Positions 8,639 through 18,068 are shown, counted from the stretch's first letter. The stretch is DNA of 64,000 bases from Chryseobacterium phocaeense (GCF_900169075.1 NZ_LT827015.1:3178158-3242157); one strand, 5' to 3'. Notes: generated from the sequence alone by a model not told the origin. Made by a program: numbers and translations.

Positions 8639-8989
8639 TTTGAATTCAAAATTAACACCGTTAGGAAAAATAACATTGAATATCAGTATAAATTCAATTT
8701 AAAAACTAAAAAATAACCATGGAAACGATCATTCATAATTCTCCGGAAAGTTCCTGACACTTACTTAACACCGTTAGATAAATTAACGCACAATTAATAC
8801 ACCTCATTATATATACATATCAACATTAAAAACAGACAACTATTATGAAAATGACGTTCTGACTTCTGTATTAAAAATTCTGAATTTTTTTTTGAACTGA
8901 TTATTAACACTGTTAGGAAAAATAACGAATTTATTTAAAAGAACACTATTACTTAAATCTAACACTTCATTAAAAAAATTAAACCCACA
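8639..8989 (+). promoter_or_regulatory. Efflux operon control region with three operator copies
   Basis: The spacer between the regulator and the adaptor gene holds three copies of TAACACYGTTA: 8653-8663, 8766-8776 and 8905-8915. The first and third sit in near-duplicate modules: TTTG (8639-8642 and 8891-8894), then the operator, then AGGAAAAATAAC. The position about 19 bp after each TTTG falls on the right half of the operator, so repressor binding should block the -7 region. The -7 boxes themselves are poor matches to TAnnTTTG. A 12-codon ORF (8719-8757) lies between the first two operators. Confidence 0.75.
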
Positions 8990-10150
8990 ATGAAAATACC
9001 TGGAAAAATAAGGTTCATCGTACTTATATCAAGTATTATCCTTTTGCAGAACTGCACCAAAGCAGCAGAAGGTTCCAATGCGGCACCGCCTGCCCCGGAG
9101 CTGCCGGTTTATACCGTGATCACCTCTCCAGCGACAACATATCAGGAATTCCCTACCGCACTGGAAGGTAAAAATAACGTAGAGATCAGGTCTCAGGTAG
9201 ACGGATACCTGGACAGGATCTATGTAGAGGAAGGCGCTTACGTAAGAGCAGGACAGCCCCTGTTTAAAATAGATTCAAGAAGCTATGGCGAACAGGTGAA
9301 CATGGCGCAGGCCAATCTGCAGGCTGCCAATGCCAATATTGAAAAGGCAAGAGTGGAAGTAGACAGACTTCAGCCACTGGTAGCTGCAAAAGTAGTTTCT
9401 GATGTACAGCTAAAAACGGCAAAAGCTAATTATTCCGCCGCTGTAGCTGCTGCCTCTCAGGCCAGAGCTTCGGTAGGAAACGCGAGAATCAACATAGGAT
9501 TTACAACGATTACAGCACCGGTAAGCGGATATATCGGAAGGATTCCTTACAAAAAAGGAAGTCTTATCTCAAGAACAGACGTTAATCCATTAACATTATT
9601 ATCCGATATCAGTGAGATCTACGCGTATTTCTCTTTAAGCGAACTGGATTTTATCGCGTTTCAGAAAAAATATCCCGGGGCAAGTCTGGATGAAAAACTG
9701 AAAAATATGCCAATGGTAGACCTGGTAATCGCAGACAACAGCATTTATCCTGAAAAAGGAAAGATGAGCATTGTAGACGGGCAGTTTGATAAAACCACTG
9801 GAGCCATAAGTGTCCGTGCTGTTTTCCCTAATGCACAGGGTGCTTTGAGAACAGGAAATACGGGAAGGGTGCGTATGCCTCAGATGCTTTCCAACGCCTT
9901 GATTATTCCACAGGAATCAACGTTTGAGATTCAGGATAAAACCTATGTATATATCGTAGGAAAGGATAACAAAGTGACCAGCAAACCTGTGACAATCTCA
10001 GGAAAAACCGAAAGCTACTATTTTATTTCAGAAGGGATTACTCCCGGAGAGAAAATCGTATACACCGGAATCGGAGCATTAAAAGATGGCGCTTCCATCA
10101 AGCCGAAAGCGATTTCATCTGACAGCCTGCTGAGAGCTAAGCCTTTGTAA
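8990..10150 (+). CDS. RND efflux periplasmic adaptor, lipoprotein
   Basis: The protein is 386 aa. The lipoprotein signal ends at LLQNC with the lipidated Cys at residue 22, so it is anchored facing the periplasm. The order is that of AcrA/MexA proteins: barrel-sandwich half (VEIRSQVDGYLDRIYVEEGAYVRAGQPLFKID), an alanine-rich alpha-helical hairpin (NMAQANLQAANANIEKARVEVDRLQ), the second half (TTITAPVSGYIGRIPYKKGSLI), then beta-barrel and membrane-proximal domains. It links the inner-membrane permease to the outer-membrane factor encoded downstream. It is the first gene of the pump operon. Confidence 0.95.
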   Translation: MKIPGKIRFIVLISSIILLQNCTKAAEGSNAAPPAPELPVYTVITSPATTYQEFPTALEGKNNVEIRSQVDGYLDRIYVEEGAYVRAGQPLFKIDSRSYGEQVNMAQANLQAANANIEKARVEVDRLQPLVAAKVVSDVQLKTAKANYSAAVAAASQARASVGNARINIGFTTITAPVSGYIGRIPYKKGSLISRTDVNPLTLLSDISEIYAYFSLSELDFIAFQKKYPGASLDEKLKNMPMVDLVIADNSIYPEKGKMSIVDGQFDKTTGAISVRAVFPNAQGALRTGNTGRVRMPQMLSNALIIPQESTFEIQDKTYVYIVGKDNKVTSKPVTISGKTESYYFISEGITPGEKIVYTGIGALKDGASIKPKAISSDSLLRAKPL

Positions 10151-10200
10151 GTATTCCTGATACGAACTATGTATAAGAACGGCTTAAACTTATCAATTGT

Positions 10201-10345
10201 AACCACAAAAGTCACAAAAGCTTTTAAACACTTTAGTTTTTTTAAGTAAATCTGATGAACTAGCTAAGAACACATAAGTTTTCGAAAATCTCCGGTTTTC
10301 ATCTGTACTCCAGATTCACATTTTTAAAACTAAGAAAATTTAAGT
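10201..10345. repeat. CACAAAAGTCACAAAAG-type element, partial copy A
   Basis: AACCACAAAAGTCACAAAAG at 10201-10220 is identical over 20 bp to 61229-61248. CACATAAG follows and then a small hairpin GAAAATC/GGTTTTC at 10284-10300. The right terminal repeat of the 61.2-kb copy is missing. It lies inside the pump operon between adaptor and permease. Confidence 0.8.
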
Positions 10346-10396
10346 CTTATAAAATCAATTGATAAAAGTTTAAGCAAATAAAAAAATAAACTTCTT

Positions 10397-13300
10397 ATGT
10401 TAAAACAATTTATAGAAAGACCGGTACTTTCAACGGTCATCTCCATCATACTGCTATTGCTGGGAGCTCTTTCGGTTTTCAACCTGCCGATTACGCTGTT
10501 TCCGGACATTGCACCGCCAAGTGTTCAGGTAACGGCCTTTTATCCGGGAGCGAACGCGGAAGTAGTGGCAAGATCAGTAGCAACGCCTATTGAAGAGGCC
10601 GTAAACGGGGTTGAGAACATGACGTACATGACTTCCAACTCAAGTAACGACGGAACCATGACCCTTAGCGTATTCTTCAAGCAGGGATCAGATCCTGACA
10701 ATGCTGCTGTAAACGTTCAGAACCGGGTATCCAAAGCTATGAGCCAGCTTCCGCAGGAGGTTGTTCAGGCCGGAATTTCCACGCAGAAAGTGCAGAACAG
10801 TATGATCATGTTCATGGGATTATCCAGTGACGATCCTAAACAGTATGACGAACTTTTCCTGCAAAACTACCTTAAAATAAACATCATCCCGCAGATACAG
10901 CGTATCCCGGGGGTTGCACAGGCACAGGTGTTCGGAACCATGGACTATTCCATGAGAATATGGCTGAAGCCGGACCGTCTGGCAGCCAATAACCTCTCTC
11001 CACAGGAAGTGATGGCGGCCATCAAAGACCATAACCTTGAAGCTGCACCGGGACGTCTTGGACAGGGAAGTAAGGAAACCTACGAATATATTTTAAAGTA
11101 TAAAGGTAAATTAAACCAGAACGGAGACTATGAAAATATTGCCATCAAAGCTAATAATGACGGTTCATTCCTGAGATTAAAAGATGTGGCCAGAGTAGAA
11201 TTCGGTTCCTATACCTATACGGCAACCAACAGAGTTGACGGAAAACCTGTAGCAGGTTTCGCAATCTTGCAGACCGCAGGTTCCAACGCGAATGACATCC
11301 TGACTGAGATTGAAAAACAGGTAGATCAGTTTTCCACTACCCTCCCGAAAGGCGTAAAACCGATCATTATGTACAACTCCAAAGACTTCCTGGATGCTTC
11401 TATTCACCAGGTTGTTGAAACTTTGGTGATTGCATTTATCCTCGTATTTATTGTGGTGTATATCTTCCTTCAGGATTTCAGATCTACATTGATTCCGGCC
11501 ATTGCGGTTCCGGTGGCCATTATCGGTACCTTCTTTTTCCTGCAGTTATTCGGTTTCAGCATCAATATGCTAACTCTGTTTGCCCTGGTGCTCGCCATCG
11601 GTATTGTAGTGGATGATGCCATTGTGGTGGTGGAAGCCGTCCATTCCAAAATGGAGCATACGGGAATGCCGGTAGAGCAGGCAACCACCCATTCTATGAG
11701 TGAAATTTCCGGAGCTATTATATCCATTACCCTGGTGATGTGTGCGGTATTTATTCCGGTGGGCTTCATGCAGGGTCCTGCGGGAGTTTTCTACAGACAG
11801 TTTGCCTTCACCCTGGTAATTGCCATTATGATTTCCGCAGTGAACGCATTGACATTAAGCCCTGCTTTATGTGCTCTGTTCCTGAATGATCCTCAGGGAG
11901 AACATGGAGAACACGGTCAGAAAAAAGGTTTTGGTGCGAGATTTTTCAACGCTTTCAATGTGGCCTTTAACAATATGACCCGAAAATATATCTACAGCCT
12001 TAAATTTTTAATTAAAAACAAATGGGTAGCTGTAGGAGGTTTAGCCGTAATTATTGCAGCCAGCATTTTCCTGATTAAAAAGGCTCCTACAGGATTTATT
12101 CCAACGGAAGACCAGGGATTTGTTCTCTATGCCGTGAATACGCCTCCAGGAAGTTCACTTGAAAGAACCAACAGAGCAACAGAGCAGATTGATAAGATCG
12201 TAAAAAGCGAAAAAGCCATGAATCACCTTTGGGTAGCCGATGGTATGAACTTCATCAGTAATGCCAATGCCTCCCCTTATTCTGCAGGTTTCATTAAACT
12301 TAAAGATTATAAAGACCGTGGTGACATGAAAGATCCCGATCAGATTGCCGCTGCACTGACAGGAAAAGTTGCCCAGGTGAAAGATGCCAATGCTTTCTTC
12401 TTCAACTTCCCTACTGTACAGGGATTTGGTAACGTTTCCGGTTTTGAGTTCATGCTTCAGGATAAAACCAATGGCTCTTACGAAAAATTAGGAACCACCA
12501 CTCAGGCATTCATCGGGGAACTGATGAAACGTCCGGAAATTGCTTTTGCATTTACCACGTATGCCGCCGGAAATCCGCAGTACACCATTGATGTGGATAC
12601 CGATAAGGCCAATCAGCTGGGAGTTTCCGTCACAGAACTGATGCAGACGATGCAGATCTATTACGGAAGTAGCTTCGTTTCGGATTTCAACAGATTCGGG
12701 AAATACTACAGGGTAATGGCTCAGGCTGATGTTCCTTACCGTACGGATGCCAATTCCCTGGAAGGAATTTATGTGAAAAACAATGCCGGTGAAATGGTTC
12801 CTGTAAAGACCTTAGTGACATTAAAAAGAACTTTCGGACCTGAAACCGTGACGAGAAACAACCTGTTTACTGCCGTTACCATTAACGGAACTCCGAAACC
12901 TGGTTACAGTACCGGAGATGCCATTAAAGCGGTGGAAGAAGTTGCCCAGAAATCACTGCCAAGAGGTTTTGGCTATGAATGGACCGGAATTACGCGTGAA
13001 GAGATTAAAACAGGTGGTCAGACTGCATTTGTCTTCCTTTTAAGTATATTATTCGTGTACTTCCTGTTAGCAGCACAGTACGAAAGCTATATTCTTCCGT
13101 TTGCAGTAATTCTTACAGTTCCTACTGGGATTTTCGGGGTATTCGCATTCACGGGATTAGCTGGAATTGATAACAATATTTACGTTCAGGTAGGTTTGAT
13201 CATGCTTGTCGGACTATTGGCGAAGAACGCGATTTTGATTGTGGAATTTGCCGTTCAGAGAAGAAAAGCAGGGAAAACCCTGGTTGAATCAGCACTTCAG

Positions 13301-13579
13301 GCTTCAAGATTACGTTTGAGACCAATTTTGATGACCTCATTTGCCTTTATCATCGGGATGCTTCCATTGGTATGGACTCAGGGTGCAGCGGCAAAAGGTA
13401 ACCACTCCATCGGGATCAGTACCGTGGGAGGAATGTTTACAGGAGTAGTTTTCGGGATTTTTATTATTCCGGTAATGTATGTGATCTTCCAGTATTTGCA
13501 TGAAAAAATGCCGAGCAGAAAAAAGAAAAGACTTCTGAAAAAATTACAGGAGGAGGAACTTTTAGCAACGGCTCATTAA
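10397..13579 (+). CDS. RND efflux permease, HAE1/AcrB family
   Basis: The protein is 1060 aa, the normal AcrB/MexB length. It has an N-terminal membrane helix (FIERPVLSTVISIILLLLGAL), a large periplasmic porter domain, then TM2-6 with the proton-relay motif GIVVDDAIVVVEAV, a second porter half and TM7-12 with GLLAKNAILIVEFA. The twelve-helix, two-loop organisation is complete. It is the proton-driven inner-membrane pump of the tripartite system, exporting hydrophobic drugs, dyes or detergents. Its start is about 245 nt after the adaptor because of the inserted repeat element; all three pump genes share one direction. Confidence 0.96.
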   Translation: MLKQFIERPVLSTVISIILLLLGALSVFNLPITLFPDIAPPSVQVTAFYPGANAEVVARSVATPIEEAVNGVENMTYMTSNSSNDGTMTLSVFFKQGSDPDNAAVNVQNRVSKAMSQLPQEVVQAGISTQKVQNSMIMFMGLSSDDPKQYDELFLQNYLKINIIPQIQRIPGVAQAQVFGTMDYSMRIWLKPDRLAANNLSPQEVMAAIKDHNLEAAPGRLGQGSKETYEYILKYKGKLNQNGDYENIAIKANNDGSFLRLKDVARVEFGSYTYTATNRVDGKPVAGFAILQTAGSNANDILTEIEKQVDQFSTTLPKGVKPIIMYNSKDFLDASIHQVVETLVIAFILVFIVVYIFLQDFRSTLIPAIAVPVAIIGTFFFLQLFGFSINMLTLFALVLAIGIVVDDAIVVVEAVHSKMEHTGMPVEQATTHSMSEISGAIISITLVMCAVFIPVGFMQGPAGVFYRQFAFTLVIAIMISAVNALTLSPALCALFLNDPQGEHGEHGQKKGFGARFFNAFNVAFNNMTRKYIYSLKFLIKNKWVAVGGLAVIIAASIFLIKKAPTGFIPTEDQGFVLYAVNTPPGSSLERTNRATEQIDKIVKSEKAMNHLWVADGMNFISNANASPYSAGFIKLKDYKDRGDMKDPDQIAAALTGKVAQVKDANAFFFNFPTVQGFGNVSGFEFMLQDKTNGSYEKLGTTTQAFIGELMKRPEIAFAFTTYAAGNPQYTIDVDTDKANQLGVSVTELMQTMQIYYGSSFVSDFNRFGKYYRVMAQADVPYRTDANSLEGIYVKNNAGEMVPVKTLVTLKRTFGPETVTRNNLFTAVTINGTPKPGYSTGDAIKAVEEVAQKSLPRGFGYEWTGITREEIKTGGQTAFVFLLSILFVYFLLAAQYESYILPFAVILTVPTGIFGVFAFTGLAGIDNNIYVQVGLIMLVGLLAKNAILIVEFAVQRRKAGKTLVESALQASRLRLRPILMTSFAFIIGMLPLVWTQGAAAKGNHSIGISTVGGMFTGVVFGIFIIPVMYVIFQYLHEKMPSRKKKRLLKKLQEEELLATAH

Positions 13580-13613
13580 TAAAAATGATTTACAAAACTT
13601 TGGGAACATTTTA

Positions 13614-13768
13614 AACCACAAAAGCCACACAAATTTTTTAAACATTAAGTTATCTGAAGTTTACTATTGAAATGAATAGAAGCTCACATAAGTTTAAAAA
13701 AATCAAAGATTTTTATCAGAATCATCTACATAAGCATCTGTGAAAATCTGTATCATCTGTGGTCAAAT
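13614..13768. repeat. CACAAAAGTCACAAAAG-type element, diverged copy B
   Basis: This starts AACCACAAAAGCCACACAAA, has CACATAAG followed by the hairpin AAAAATC/GATTTTT (13698-13714), and ends in an ATCTGTG-rich segment closing with TGTGGT, complementary to the ACCACA at the left end. It is a diverged relative of the 10.2 and 61.2 kb copies, lying between permease and outer-membrane-factor genes. Confidence 0.7.
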
Positions 13769-13857
13769 AAAAAAAAACAAAGCACTCTCCTACTAAAGAC
13801 AGCTTTGACAAACGGTTTCTCAAAGTTTTGTATTCAATTAAAAGTAGATTAAAAACT

Positions 13858-15270
13858 ATGAAAAGAATAAAGAATATTTTTCTAACTTTTATATTGGCTG
13901 TAGCCTCGGTTTCGTGTGTGTCTAAACTGGCCTACACGGAGCCGGATCTGCAGCTTCCGGAAAAATTCCAGTACACGGCTACTGCTGATACAGCAAGCAT
14001 CGCCAACCTGCAATGGAAACAGTTTTTCAACGATCCTATTTTACAGGATCTGATCGAAAAAGGAATAAAGAACAATTATGATCTTCAAATTGCATTAAAA
14101 CAGGTCGCATCTTCGCAGGAAAAGTTAAAACAGGCTAAATTTCTTCAGTACCCTGATGTAGGTTTCGCTGTTTCTGCACAGATTTCAAAACCTTCTGAGA
14201 ACAGCATGAACGGGAAAAGCTTAAATTCATTTTTAGGCCAAAGCCACGTGGAAGATTACAATGCAGCATTCAACCTTTCATGGGAAGCTGATATCTGGGG
14301 GAAAATCAAAAACCAGCAGGAAGTTTCCAGAATGCAGTACCTGCAGACTTATGAAGCGACAAAAGCAGTACAGACCCAGGTGGTAGCAGCCATTGCGCAG
14401 GGTTACTATAACTTGCTGATGCTTGACAAGCAGATCCAGATCGCAAAAGCCAACCTGGAATTAAGCACCAATACCCTTTCTATCACAGAAAAAATGTGGC
14501 AAAGCGGTGATACCACTTCTCTGGGTGTTCAGCAGGCAACAGCACAAAAGCAGTCCACTGAACTTTTAATCGCTCAGCTGGAGCAGAATATTGCCATCCA
14601 GGAAAATGCTTTGAGTATTCTGGTAGGCGAAAATCCGACAAAAATCAGCAGAACGATTGAAATGTCTGATACTTCCCTTCCGCAGAAAATTTCCGCGGGA
14701 CTTCCCGCAGCCATGGTAAGCCGTCGTCCGGATGTCCGTCAGCAGGAACTGGTTCTTCTGGAGTCCAACTCAATGGTGGGAATTGCCCAGGCCAATATGT
14801 ATCCGGCTTTAAAAATTACAGCCAGCGGAGGAGTGAATTCTTTCAAATTTGATAACTGGTTCCAGATCCCTGCATCTTTGTTCGGGTCTGTATTGGGAGG
14901 AATTACCCAGCCTATTTTCCAGAAGAGACAATTGAAAACGGATCTTAATGTGGCTAAGATCCAGAGAGAGAAAAACGTGCTGGCTTTCCGCCAGTCTGTA
15001 TTAAATGCAGTAGGTGAGGTTTCTGATGCGATGGTTTCCAATGAGAGCCTGAAAGTTCAGGAACAAAAAGCAACAGAACAGGTAGCTACCTTAAAAAACG
15101 GAATAAAAAGTGCCGAAATGCTTTACAAAGGCGGTATGGCCAATTATCTGGAAGTGATTACAGCTCAGGGAAATTCCCTGCAGGCTGAACTGAATCTGGC
15201 CTCCGTAAAAAGACAGAGACTGAGCAGCATTGTAGATCTGTACAGAGCGCTTGGCGGCGGTTGGAAGTAG
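13858..15270 (+). CDS. RND outer-membrane factor, TolC/NodT-type lipoprotein
   Basis: The protein is about 470 aa from the ATG at 13858. The frame opens 30 nt earlier, but MKRIKNIFLTFILAVASVSC gives a proper lipoprotein signal with Cys at residue 20. Two OEP repeats of coiled-coil alpha-barrel and beta strands are visible (LQDLIEKGIKNNYDLQIALKQV in the first half, RRPDVRQQELVLLESNSMVGIAQANMYP in the second). It forms the trimeric outer-membrane exit duct of the efflux pump. It is the last gene of the operon and is followed by a strong terminator. Confidence 0.94.
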   Translation: MKRIKNIFLTFILAVASVSCVSKLAYTEPDLQLPEKFQYTATADTASIANLQWKQFFNDPILQDLIEKGIKNNYDLQIALKQVASSQEKLKQAKFLQYPDVGFAVSAQISKPSENSMNGKSLNSFLGQSHVEDYNAAFNLSWEADIWGKIKNQQEVSRMQYLQTYEATKAVQTQVVAAIAQGYYNLLMLDKQIQIAKANLELSTNTLSITEKMWQSGDTTSLGVQQATAQKQSTELLIAQLEQNIAIQENALSILVGENPTKISRTIEMSDTSLPQKISAGLPAAMVSRRPDVRQQELVLLESNSMVGIAQANMYPALKITASGGVNSFKFDNWFQIPASLFGSVLGGITQPIFQKRQLKTDLNVAKIQREKNVLAFRQSVLNAVGEVSDAMVSNESLKVQEQKATEQVATLKNGIKSAEMLYKGGMANYLEVITAQGNSLQAELNLASVKRQRLSSIVDLYRALGGGWK

Positions 15271-15296
15271 TAAATTTAATTATATTGTTTTTAGTG

Positions 15297-15326
15297 CGGT
15301 CTCTGATTTTCAGGGACCGTTTTTTA
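15297..15326 (+). terminator. Intrinsic terminator of the efflux operon
   Basis: A CGGTCTCTG..CAGGGACCG stem (one mismatch) with a TTTT loop is followed by a seven-T run, 26 nt after the outer-membrane-factor stop codon. Confidence 0.9.
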
Positions 15327-15338
15327 ATACCTAAAATT

Positions 15339-15956
15339 TTATGGTGTACTCTGCCCGTACTTTTTCTGAACAGCAAACACCGATCCCGCTGCTGCCGAGT
15401 TTTTCGTGATAAATATATTGTCAAACTGCGTCTCACTAATGGTCACATTCAACGTATTATTACTCAAAACTTTTACCATTTCAGGAATGGTATTGGAATG
15501 ACCAACAATAACCACAATTTTTCCCTGATTCTCTGCAAGAATGTTGTTGATAAATAATTGAGTGGCAGCAATAGTGGCAGCCGGCACATATTCTTTAATA
15601 ACAATTCCTTTACTTACGGCCACTGGAATGGCGGTTTGCTGTGTCCGGTTATATGCCGTCGTATAAATATGATCGATATGAACATTTTCCAGCAGACGTT
15701 TCAATTCTTCTGCCCTCTGCTTACCGGCAGCGCTGAGATCAGGATCAGTTCCGGAATTTTCCTTTTCTGCATGACGCAACAGAATACACACTGTTTCTGT
15801 ACTCCTGATTTCTGAAGGAAGCGGAATTCCTAGTGGATTGTCAGTGTTTTGAACATTATTTCCAGGATTTTCCTTTTGGGTTTCCTGGCCGGAAACTCTT
15901 TCCCAGCTCGTGAAAAATATTATAGGAACCAAAGCCGATATAATTAGTTTTTTCAT
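15339..15956 (-). CDS. Histidine phosphatase superfamily protein, exported
   Basis: The protein is about 205 aa from the Met at 15956 (MKKLIISALVPIIFFTSW, a signal peptide); the frame extends to 15998 without support. The phosphohistidine motif is LLRHAEKENSG (RHA in place of RHG), and the second catalytic His is in VIVGHSNTIPEMV. This is the branch-1 histidine phosphatase (phosphoglycerate mutase-like) fold, here in a secreted or periplasmic form. The substrate is unknown. It converges with the efflux operon. Confidence 0.85.
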   Translation of the reverse strand: MKKLIISALVPIIFFTSWERVSGQETQKENPGNNVQNTDNPLGIPLPSEIRSTETVCILLRHAEKENSGTDPDLSAAGKQRAEELKRLLENVHIDHIYTTAYNRTQQTAIPVAVSKGIVIKEYVPAATIAATQLFINNILAENQGKIVVIVGHSNTIPEMVKVLSNNTLNVTISETQFDNIFITKNSAAAGSVFAVQKKYGQSTP

Positions 15957-16052
15957 AATTAAATTGTGTTTAGAAATTGTCAATATTTTTAAACACAATT
16001 TAACTAAAAAATGACAAAACTTTTATAAATAAGATTATGGTAAAAAATAGAA

Positions 16053-16970
16053 TTAATCTTTCTGATTAGATATAGAAATAAATTCAATTAATTTGTCAAA
16101 ATCGTCCTGAGAATATCCTAATGGCAAGTAGTGAATATCATCTGCCTTCCGGTACCATGTCAGCTGACGTTTTGCATATCTGCGGCTGTTTTTTTTAATC
16201 TCGGAAACGGCAAAATCCAGGTCCCATTCTCCGTCAAAATATTTGAAAAGTTCTGAGTACCCAACAGTATTTAAAGCAGTTAAATGTTTAAACTTCTCCA
16301 GACCTTCTGCTTCAGCCAGCAACCCTTTCTCCATCATAATATCCACCCTTCTGTTGATCCGGTCATACAGTTCTTCCCTAGGCGCTTCAATTCCGATTCG
16401 GATCACATTGAAATCCCGGGAATCCTGTGAAACGGCAATCTGTTCGGAATATTTTTTATTCGTCTGCCAGATCACGTCAATAGCGCGTAAAAGCCTTCTG
16501 TGATTGTGAAAATCCACCACTTCAAAATATTCGGGATCAAGTTCCTTTAAAATATCCTGCAGTTTTTCAATCCCATCGGTTTCAAAAATTGCCTGAAGCC
16601 TTTTCTGATTGGTTTCATCCGCTTCCGGGAGATCATTCAGGCCTTCAATAACCGCTTTTTCGTACATCATGCTTCCACCCACTAAAATAACGGTATCATG
16701 ATTCAGGAAAAGCTCGCTGAGTTTTTTCAGGGCATCTTCTTCATACTGCCCGATAGAGTAATATTCCTCTACTGAAAGATTTCCGATAAAATGATGGGGA
16801 GCCTGGGCCAGCTCTTCTTCAGAAGGCGATGCCGTACCGATTTTCATTTCCTTAAAAAACTGCCGGGAATCACAGGAAACAATTTCTGTCCTGAAATGGT
16901 TGGCCAGATCAATGGCCAGTCTCGTTTTGCCTATTCCGGTGGGGCCTACAACAGAAATCAAATTTTTCAT
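16053..16970 (-). CDS. miaA: tRNA dimethylallyltransferase
   Basis: The protein is 305 aa from the Met at 16970. A longer frame to 17048 adds 26 residues ahead of the P-loop and is probably not translated, because GPTGIGKT then falls at residues 9-16 as in other MiaA proteins. Further family marks are SCDSRQFF, the ILVGGSMMYEKA segment, and RRYAKRQLTWYRK near the C-terminus. The enzyme adds the isopentenyl group to A37 of tRNAs reading UNN codons. It is divergent from yicC over a spacer of about 130 nt. Confidence 0.93.
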   Translation of the reverse strand: MKNLISVVGPTGIGKTRLAIDLANHFRTEIVSCDSRQFFKEMKIGTASPSEEELAQAPHHFIGNLSVEEYYSIGQYEEDALKKLSELFLNHDTVILVGGSMMYEKAVIEGLNDLPEADETNQKRLQAIFETDGIEKLQDILKELDPEYFEVVDFHNHRRLLRAIDVIWQTNKKYSEQIAVSQDSRDFNVIRIGIEAPREELYDRINRRVDIMMEKGLLAEAEGLEKFKHLTALNTVGYSELFKYFDGEWDLDFAVSEIKKNSRRYAKRQLTWYRKADDIHYLPLGYSQDDFDKLIEFISISNQKD

Positions 16971-17077
16971 ATGTAGCGCATCTGTTTGTTTTCTAAAGGT
17001 CATGGGGAATCTTAAATCTTCAGCATTTATTTGTGGTTTCCCAACCACTGCAATTTCACTGTGCTAATTTAAATGTT

Positions 17078-17085
17078 TATCTTTG
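17078..17085 (+). promoter_or_regulatory. Promoter -7 element of yicC
   Basis: TATCTTTG matches TAnnTTTG and ends 17 nt before the ATG at 17103. TTTC at 17054-17057 is a weak -33 partner at 20-bp spacing. Confidence 0.55.
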
Positions 17086-17102
17086 TACAACAATAAAAAA
17101 CT

Positions 17103-17960
17103 ATGATTTTATCAATGACGGGATTCGGCAGAGCCGAAGGTGTTTTTGAAGGTAAAAAGATCTCAATAGATATTAAATCACTGAACAGCAAAAGCTTTGA
17201 TTTAAATATCAAAGTACCTTTACGGTATAAGGAAAAAGAATTCGAGATCAGAAAAATTCTTAACGACAGAATTATCCGTGGAAAGGTGGATTGCTACATC
17301 AATCTGGAGAACCTTGAAGAATCGAATGATGTGAAAATCAATAAGAGTTTAATAGATTCTTATATCAATGAGCTTCGCAACATCGCTTCAGACGGCCCGG
17401 ACTTCGAATACCTGAAAATGGCGGTAAGGCTTCCGGATGCTATCACTTCAAGACCTGACGAACTGACAGAAGGAGAATGGGAAGCTCTCGCAGCTATCGT
17501 TCATGCGGCAGTGGACCGTTTTACGGAATTCAGAAAAACAGAAGGAACAATTCTTCATGAAGAGCTGGCCAGAAATATCCAGAATATTGACCAGTATCTT
17601 TCGGCGGTTATTCCTTTTGAAGAAGAAAGAATCACTGCGGTAAAAGAGCGGTATCAGAAATCTTTAAAGGAATTTGAAAATGTAGACGAAACCCGTTTTT
17701 ACCAGGAAATGGCCTATTTTACTGAAAAACTTGATATTGCAGAAGAAAAGGTAAGGTTGACCCAGCATCTTAAATACTATCAGGAAGTAATGGACAATGA
17801 AGATTTCAACGGGAAAAAACTTGGATTTATTTCTCAGGAAATCGGAAGAGAAATCAATACATTAGGTTCAAAAGCCAATCATGCCGAGATCCAGAAGCTG
17901 GTAGTGATGATGAAAGATGATTTGGAAAAAATAAAAGAACAGACGTTAAACGTTTTGTAA
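17103..17960 (+). CDS. yicC: YicC family protein
   Basis: The protein is 285 aa. It opens with the diagnostic MILSMTGFGRAEG, continues with ISIDIKSLNSKSFDLNIKVP, and ends with the conserved DUF1732 block (KKLGFISQEIGREINTLGSKANHAEIQKLVVMMKDDLEKIKEQ). YicC-type proteins are RNA-acting factors; E. coli YicC has been described as an RNase or an adaptor for RNA decay. It is followed 108 nt later by gmk, the classic neighbourhood of this gene in bacteria. The gap carries ATGAGTTATAAGTT-type spacer repeats. Confidence 0.93.
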   Translation: MILSMTGFGRAEGVFEGKKISIDIKSLNSKSFDLNIKVPLRYKEKEFEIRKILNDRIIRGKVDCYINLENLEESNDVKINKSLIDSYINELRNIASDGPDFEYLKMAVRLPDAITSRPDELTEGEWEALAAIVHAAVDRFTEFRKTEGTILHEELARNIQNIDQYLSAVIPFEEERITAVKERYQKSLKEFENVDETRFYQEMAYFTEKLDIAEEKVRLTQHLKYYQEVMDNEDFNGKKLGFISQEIGREINTLGSKANHAEIQKLVVMMKDDLEKIKEQTLNVL

Positions 17961-17979
17961 AAGTTATAAGTTGTCAATG

Positions 17980-18060
17980 ATGAGTTATAAGTTTCCTGCA
18001 TCACTTGCTATTGTTGCAGATTGAAAATAACTCATAGTTCATAACTCATAATTCATAACT
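17980..18060. repeat. ATGAGTTATAAGTT-type spacer repeats
   Basis: ATGAGTTATAAGTT occurs at 17980-17993 and an inverted, diverged cluster (ATAACTCATAGTTCATAACT) at 18027-18060. The 14-mer recurs at 45925-45938 and 57254-57267, always in intergenic DNA. Confidence 0.7.
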
Positions 18061-18068
18061 ATTAATAA

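Noticed and set aside
11470..11769. 99-aa minus-strand ORF within the RND permease gene
   Set aside because: It is antisense to conserved membrane helices of AcrB-type proteins, a common shadow ORF.
16971..17048. 26-residue N-terminal extension of miaA
   Set aside because: MiaA proteins place the P-loop about 10 residues from the start; the extension has no conserved content.
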